In this document: positions 59,914 to 64,000 of the stretch, piece by piece
Position numbering within the stretch: position 1 is the stretch's first letter
How the letters are laid out: each line of letters opens with the position of its first letter
NCBI GenBank assembly: GCA_038993745.2
Contig: CP160629.1
Coordinates: 1,116,001 to 1,180,000 of the forward strand
DNA length: 64,000 bases
Source of the DNA: Aliivibrio fischeri
Lineage (GTDB): Bacteria; Pseudomonadota; Gammaproteobacteria; Enterobacterales; Vibrionaceae
Direction of reading: 5' to 3'
Position numbers and translations under genes: made by a program
Notes under the pieces: model-generated
Databases searched by the model: none
The model's input: only the letters and a program-made list of their open reading frames with translations
What the model was told of the DNA's origin: nothing

Positions 59914-60804
59914 ATGTTAGATCTTCACTGGCTGAAAACCTTCGTGACATTGGCAGAGTTAAAGCATTTTGGTAAAACAGCAGCAGCATTACATATGACA
60001 CAGCCCAATGTTAGTTTGCATATCAAACAGTTAGAAGCGGCAACCCGCGTGAAATTGATAGAGAGAAATCCTTTTCATTTAACGGAAGCGGGCAATCGCT
60101 TATTAATGACGAGCCAAAATACGTTAATGGAGTTGCAAGTATGCCAAGCGGATTTGAATGCGATTAATGATTTGAGTCGAGGAACGTTAACCATTGCAGC
60201 AAGCGATATTATCTCGCGTTTATTATTGATAGGGCCATTTCAATTATTTAAGCAAGAATTTCCAGGAATTGATTTCTCATTGCTTAATACCACCTCTTCA
60301 CAGGCATCTGAGTTAGTAAAAAGTGCAGAGGCTGATTTGGGCTTTGTTATTGCCCAGAAAGAGAGCCAACCTCTGCATTTTACAGAGTTGCAGCAAATAA
60401 AATGGTGTGCATTAGGTAATCACCTTGAAGAGTGGCAACACGCGTATTTGGATCCTACAATTGTTGTGGATGAAGAACCGACTTTGATTTTGTTAGGGCA
60501 TGATACCCGAACAAGAGACTTGTTAGACCTAGCATTACCTTCATTGAAATTACCCAAATATCGAATCATGGAAGTGGGTAGTGTCGATGCCCAAATAGAT
60601 TGGGCTGAAGCTGGGTTTGGGGTAGCGATTGTGCCTGAGTTTTCTATTCATCCAAAGAGAGATCTCAAAACAAAAGTAACGCCATTACCCGAATTCCCGA
60701 CAACAAGTTTAGGTTATATAGTTCGTCAAAATCAGATTTTATCTAAGGCAATTAAACAATTATTAAAGTGGGTGGATGACGAGATTATTCGCTCTCAAAA
60801 GTAG
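59914..60804 (+). CDS. LysR-family transcriptional regulator
   Basis: The 296-residue regulator has an N-terminal winged HTH (LHWLKTFVTLAELKHFGKTAAALHMTQPNVSLHIKQLE) and a type 2 periplasmic-binding-like effector domain (GTLTIAASDIISRLL). I start at ATG 59914, with AGAGAG upstream; ATG 59908 in the same frame is an alternative. It is divergent from the purA paralog with a 135-base shared region, the usual layout when a LysR protein controls its neighbour. The ligand is unknown. Confidence 0.85.
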   Translation: MLDLHWLKTFVTLAELKHFGKTAAALHMTQPNVSLHIKQLEAATRVKLIERNPFHLTEAGNRLLMTSQNTLMELQVCQADLNAINDLSRGTLTIAASDIISRLLLIGPFQLFKQEFPGIDFSLLNTTSSQASELVKSAEADLGFVIAQKESQPLHFTELQQIKWCALGNHLEEWQHAYLDPTIVVDEEPTLILLGHDTRTRDLLDLALPSLKLPKYRIMEVGSVDAQIDWAEAGFGVAIVPEFSIHPKRDLKTKVTPLPEFPTTSLGYIVRQNQILSKAIKQLLKWVDDEIIRSQK

Positions 60805-61079
60805 ACATTATTTGTCGTTTTACATTGAATGTAAACTGTCTGGTTTGTCAGAAATGGTGTGGCATTTATGATACTGATTATCATTTTAAAGACAGTTGTG
60901 CTCTAAAAAAGGCTGCGAAAGAACGTTGACAATGCTCATTAAAGGGTCTAGAAATGTAACTAAATATTAATGAGTAACTAATTGACAGTATTGTAAATTG
61001 CTCATTAATTAAGGCCGAATTTAGTTAATTCGACAGTTTGTATTCTTATTGTATGTTCAATTCAATGGAGCTAAAACGT
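60805..61079. other. Upstream region of the glutamate decarboxylase gene
   Basis: This spacer of about 275 bases holds no gene. AATGGAGCTAAAACGT just before the start supplies the ribosome binding site. I could not identify a promoter or an acid-responsive operator with confidence. Confidence 0.4.
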
Positions 61080-62474
61080 ATGCCTCTTCATTCCAAAAAC
61101 GCAGTCAGAGATGATCTTCTTGATGATATTTATTCATCAGCTGACCTTTCGTTATCCATGCCAAAATATAAAATGCCTGAACAAGAACATGACCCACGTC
61201 ATGCCTACCAAGTCATTCATGATGAGCTCATGATGGATGGTAATTCTCGACAGAACTTAGCAACGTTTTGCCAAACTTGGGTTGAAGATGAAGTCCATAA
61301 ATTAATGGATGAATGTATCGATAAAAATATGATCGATAAAGATGAATATCCTCAAACTGCTGAATTAGAATCTCGCTGTGTGCATATGCTAGCGGATTTA
61401 TGGAACTCTCCTGACGCAGAAAACACACTAGGTTGTTCAACTACAGGTTCAAGTGAAGCCGCTATGCTAGGTGGTATGGCATTAAAATGGGCTTGGCGAG
61501 AAAAAATGAAAAAACTTGGCAAACCAACAGATAAGCCAAATATGATCTGTGGTCCCGTTCAAGTATGTTGGCATAAATTTGCACGTTATTGGGATATTGA
61601 ATTACGTGAGATCCCAATGGAAGGCGATCGCTTGATCATGACGCCTGAAGAAGTGATTAAACGTTGTGATGAAAATACCATTGGTGTTGTTCCAACACTG
61701 GGGGTGACGTTTACTTGTCAATATGAGCCTGTGAAAGCGGTACATGAAGCGCTAGATAAGTTACAAGAAGAGACGGGTTTAGATATTCCAATGCACATTG
61801 ATGCGGCGAGTGGTGGTTTCTTAGCTCCGTTCTGTGACCCTGATTTAGAGTGGGACTTCCGTCTTCCTCGAGTTAAATCGATTAATGCATCAGGTCATAA
61901 ATTTGGCCTAAGCCCACTAGGTGTGGGTTGGGTAATTTGGCGTGACGCATCAGCCTTGCATGAAGATTTGATTTTTAATGTGAACTATTTAGGTGGCAAT
62001 ATGCCGACCTTTGCATTGAACTTCTCTCGCCCAGGTGGCCAAATTGTAGCGCAATACTACAATTTCCTACGTTTAGGAAAAGAAGGGTATCGTAAGATCC
62101 ACCAGGCGTGTTATGACACTGCTGTTTATTTATCATCTGAAATTGAAAAACTGGGTATGTTTGAAATTATCTATGATGGTAAAGGTGGTATTCCAGCAAT
62201 GAGTTGGTCATTGAAGGAAGGCGTTGATCCTGGTTTTAATTTGTTTGACCTATCGGATCGAATTCGTTCTCGTGGTTGGCAAATTGCGGCTTATGCAATG
62301 CCACCAAAACGTGAAGATTTAGTCATCATGCGTATTTTAGTACGTCATGGATTCAGTCGAGATCAAGCGGATTTATTGGTTGCGGACTTAAAACATTGCG
62401 TTGAGTTTTTTGCAAAGCATCCTATTTCCCATGGTAGTGATGAGTTGGAATCATCAGGATTTAACCACGGCTAA
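61080..62474 (+). CDS. gadB: Glutamate decarboxylase (PLP-dependent)
   Basis: The 464-residue PLP enzyme has [42 protein letters not shown] and the PLP lysine in [18 protein letters not shown], all typical of bacterial GadA/GadB, and normal length. It converts glutamate to GABA and consumes a proton. I chose ATG 61080 ([11 protein letters not shown]) because it matches the GadB N-terminus and follows GGAG; the frame extends to 61038. The antiporter gene next to it suggests an amino-acid-dependent acid resistance pair. Confidence 0.92.
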   Translation: MPLHSKNAVRDDLLDDIYSSADLSLSMPKYKMPEQEHDPRHAYQVIHDELMMDGNSRQNLATFCQTWVEDEVHKLMDECIDKNMIDKDEYPQTAELESRCVHMLADLWNSPDAENTLGCSTTGSSEAAMLGGMALKWAWREKMKKLGKPTDKPNMICGPVQVCWHKFARYWDIELREIPMEGDRLIMTPEEVIKRCDENTIGVVPTLGVTFTCQYEPVKAVHEALDKLQEETGLDIPMHIDAASGGFLAPFCDPDLEWDFRLPRVKSINASGHKFGLSPLGVGWVIWRDASALHEDLIFNVNYLGGNMPTFALNFSRPGGQIVAQYYNFLRLGKEGYRKIHQACYDTAVYLSSEIEKLGMFEIIYDGKGGIPAMSWSLKEGVDPGFNLFDLSDRIRSRGWQIAAYAMPPKREDLVIMRILVRHGFSRDQADLLVADLKHCVEFFAKHPISHGSDELESSGFNHG

Positions 62475-62507
62475 TCCCTTTCGTCGTGATATAGACATTT
62501 TGCTTTT

Positions 62508-62537
62508 TAGATCCTCTATTGTTCTGTAGAGGATCTC
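62508..62537 (+). terminator. Hairpin between gadB and the antiporter gene
   Basis: AGATCCTCTA and TAGAGGATCT form a perfect stem around TTGTTCTG. No proper T run follows, so it may act as a partial terminator or an mRNA stabiliser. Confidence 0.5.
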
Positions 62538-62564
62538 TTCTTCCTAAAAATATAGGAAATAATT

Positions 62565-64000
62565 ATGAATATCGGTCAAATAGGTCGTCCATTTACTTGG
62601 GTTCGCTCCAAAGGTTGGGTTCAGTTATTTACTTTACTATGTGTTACTTTCTTCAGTCATTTGGCTTTGGCTGAATCATTAGAAAATCAAGCAACTCAAG
62701 ATGCATCTAGTGTCTTTGGTTTTCTCTTTTCTTATATTGCACAAAATCCGTTTGTGTTTCTTTTCTTAAGCATCGCCATTGGTTATCCATTAGGTAAAGT
62801 AACAATAAAAGGGGTTAATTTAGGCTCAACAGCAGGCACCTTAGTGGTTGGTGTGGCTATTGCTTTACCTGCTTTTTCTATTTATGGATTACATATTAAT
62901 GCACCGGGATTAGTCTCGGACATATTCTTGATGATGTTTATGTATGCAATTGGTATGAAAGTTGGGCCGCAATTTTTCTCTGGTTTAGCTCGAGGCGGTT
63001 TAGACTTTGTAGTTATTGGGTTAATTGTTGTTTTTAGTAACTTTATTATCGTGTTCTTTGGTTCTAAATTATTGGATTTAGCTCCGGGTTATGCGGCTGG
63101 GATAATTTCAGGAAGTTACACAGTAACTGCTGTTATGGGCGTTGCTCAATCTGCGATTAATTCAGGAGCCGTTAAAGCGCCTGCAGGTATGACACTTGAT
63201 CAGATCAGTGCCAATATCGCTGCGGGCTATGCTATCAGTTACATTTTATCAAGTGTATTCATTATCTTACTTATTAAGTATCTGCCTGCTATGTTTGGAA
63301 TTGATCCAGTAAAAGCAGGTAAAGACGCCGAGGCTGAATTTGGTGCTGGTGGGGATACAGAGGCGTTACCAAGTACCAATGGTTTCTCGAATTTAGGTGT
63401 GCTTCCTTTGGATATTCGTGCCTATCGTGTTGATCACCAAGAGTTGGTTGGTCAAGATGTTGAATCATTATTTCATCGTTACCCTCATGCTGCGATTCTT
63501 AAAGTTGTGCGCGGTGAGGATGTTTATGAAGCATCAGATAATCCAATACTTCAACTTGGCGATATTATTGGTATTCGTGGTGATTACCATGTCTTGATTG
63601 AAGGAGGAGAATCCTCTGTAGGTATTGAGGTAGATGAACCAAGAGCACGTAATGTTGATATTGAAGTTGCGGATATTCACCTAGGTAAATCGGAATATAC
63701 AGGTAAAACGATAGAAGATATCAGTAAAGAAGTTGGTTTTGGTATTTATATGAAAGCTTTGTTTAGACAAGGGCATCAACTTCCTATTTTACCTCAAACC
63801 ATTGTCGAAGTAGGCGATGTTATACGTGTGGCAGGGTCTGATTGGTGCGTTAAGCAAGCCGGTAAGAAACTGAACAGTAATCCAATTGTAGAGAGCACGC
63901 TAACGGAGACTTTTTACTTGGCACTTTCTTTATTGATTGGTTACGTTTGTGGTCACTTTAGCGTTACGTTAGGGGGGATCCCATTTGCTTTAGGCACATC
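62565..64000 (+). CDS. AspT/YbjL-family amino-acid antiporter (AAE), 3' end cut by window
   Basis: The frame starts at ATG 62565 with TAGGAAAT upstream and runs off the right edge with 478 codons read. It has several membrane spans (FVFLFLSIAIGYPLGKV, GLVSDIFLMMFMYAIGMKVGPQF), the characteristic GSYTVTAVMGVAQSAINSGAV, and a cytosolic region with two TrkA-C-like domains (LVGQDVESLF, LGDIIGIRGDYHVLIEGG; SEYTGKTIEDISKEVGF). This is the aspartate-alanine exchanger family. Placed directly behind gadB it probably exchanges glutamate for GABA. Confidence 0.85.
   Translation, partial: MNIGQIGRPFTWVRSKGWVQLFTLLCVTFFSHLALAESLENQATQDASSVFGFLFSYIAQNPFVFLFLSIAIGYPLGKVTIKGVNLGSTAGTLVVGVAIALPAFSIYGLHINAPGLVSDIFLMMFMYAIGMKVGPQFFSGLARGGLDFVVIGLIVVFSNFIIVFFGSKLLDLAPGYAAGIISGSYTVTAVMGVAQSAINSGAVKAPAGMTLDQISANIAAGYAISYILSSVFIILLIKYLPAMFGIDPVKAGKDAEAEFGAGGDTEALPSTNGFSNLGVLPLDIRAYRVDHQELVGQDVESLFHRYPHAAILKVVRGEDVYEASDNPILQLGDIIGIRGDYHVLIEGGESSVGIEVDEPRARNVDIEVADIHLGKSEYTGKTIEDISKEVGFGIYMKALFRQGHQLPILPQTIVEVGDVIRVAGSDWCVKQAGKKLNSNPIVESTLTETFYLALSLLIGYVCGHFSVTLGGIPFALGT

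Overview
The window looks like part of a chromosome of a marine Vibrionaceae bacterium, most probably Aliivibrio (the A. fischeri group). The evidence is a low-GC gamma-proteobacterial sequence, an AinS/AinR (LuxM/LuxN-type) quorum-sensing pair, Vibrio-type integron attC repeats, a GH19 chitinase and vibrio-like gene order around the his and trp operons. The species is an inference from gene content and protein resemblance; no search was run.

Layout. 1-2605 (minus): the start of a TauE/SafE transporter and the DinG helicase. 3130-5776: two tandem paralogous porins with the same hairpin-bearing leader. 5892-13719: a complete histidine operon (leader peptide and attenuator, then hisG-D-C-B-H-A-F-IE) interrupted by two palindromic intergenic elements. 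13775-15407: two RNA-modification genes. 15482-18766 (minus): an AspS-like pilotin, yciI, yciA, yciB and a dicarboxylate/amino-acid symporter. 19018-26116 (minus): the full tryptophan operon (trpL-E-G-D-CF-B-A) with a readable TrpR operator, promoter and attenuator. 26125-27658: the trpH-like PHP gene and yciO. 27713-31420 (minus): ainR and ainS. 31707-34821: rluB, yciK and sohB.

34850-42480 is a foreign island between sohB and yciN-topA. It is a short array of integron gene cassettes with no integrase gene in view (a CALIN-type cluster). Five cassettes lie in one direction. They encode a membrane protein, an ADP-ribosyltransferase-like protein, a GIY-YIG-nuclease-like protein, a membrane-anchored coiled-coil protein, and a two-gene ATPase plus HNH nuclease module resembling the Septu anti-phage system. 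The four full attC sites and one half site alternate between two sequence families. The island ends in phage debris: an adenine methyltransferase lacking its N-terminus, abutting a tyrosine-integrase C-terminus.

42529-64000 returns to chromosomal genes: yciN, topA, a three-gene SLC13 transporter / cNMP-domain histidine kinase / receiver unit, ldhA, a phosphohexomutase, a LysE-type exporter, an FAH-family enzyme, a GH19 chitinase, pepT-dcuC, a divergent purA paralog facing a LysR regulator, glutamate decarboxylase, and an AspT-like antiporter cut by the window end.

One caution affects the whole window. Nine genes are broken by single-base indels, and eight of the nine are loss of one G or C from a short G/C run. 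They include hisF and hisIE in an otherwise intact operon. This uniform pattern looks more like sequencing or assembly error than gene decay. The exception is one extra A in an A8 run in ainS. Broken genes are typed as pseudogenes here, with the probable intact reading given.
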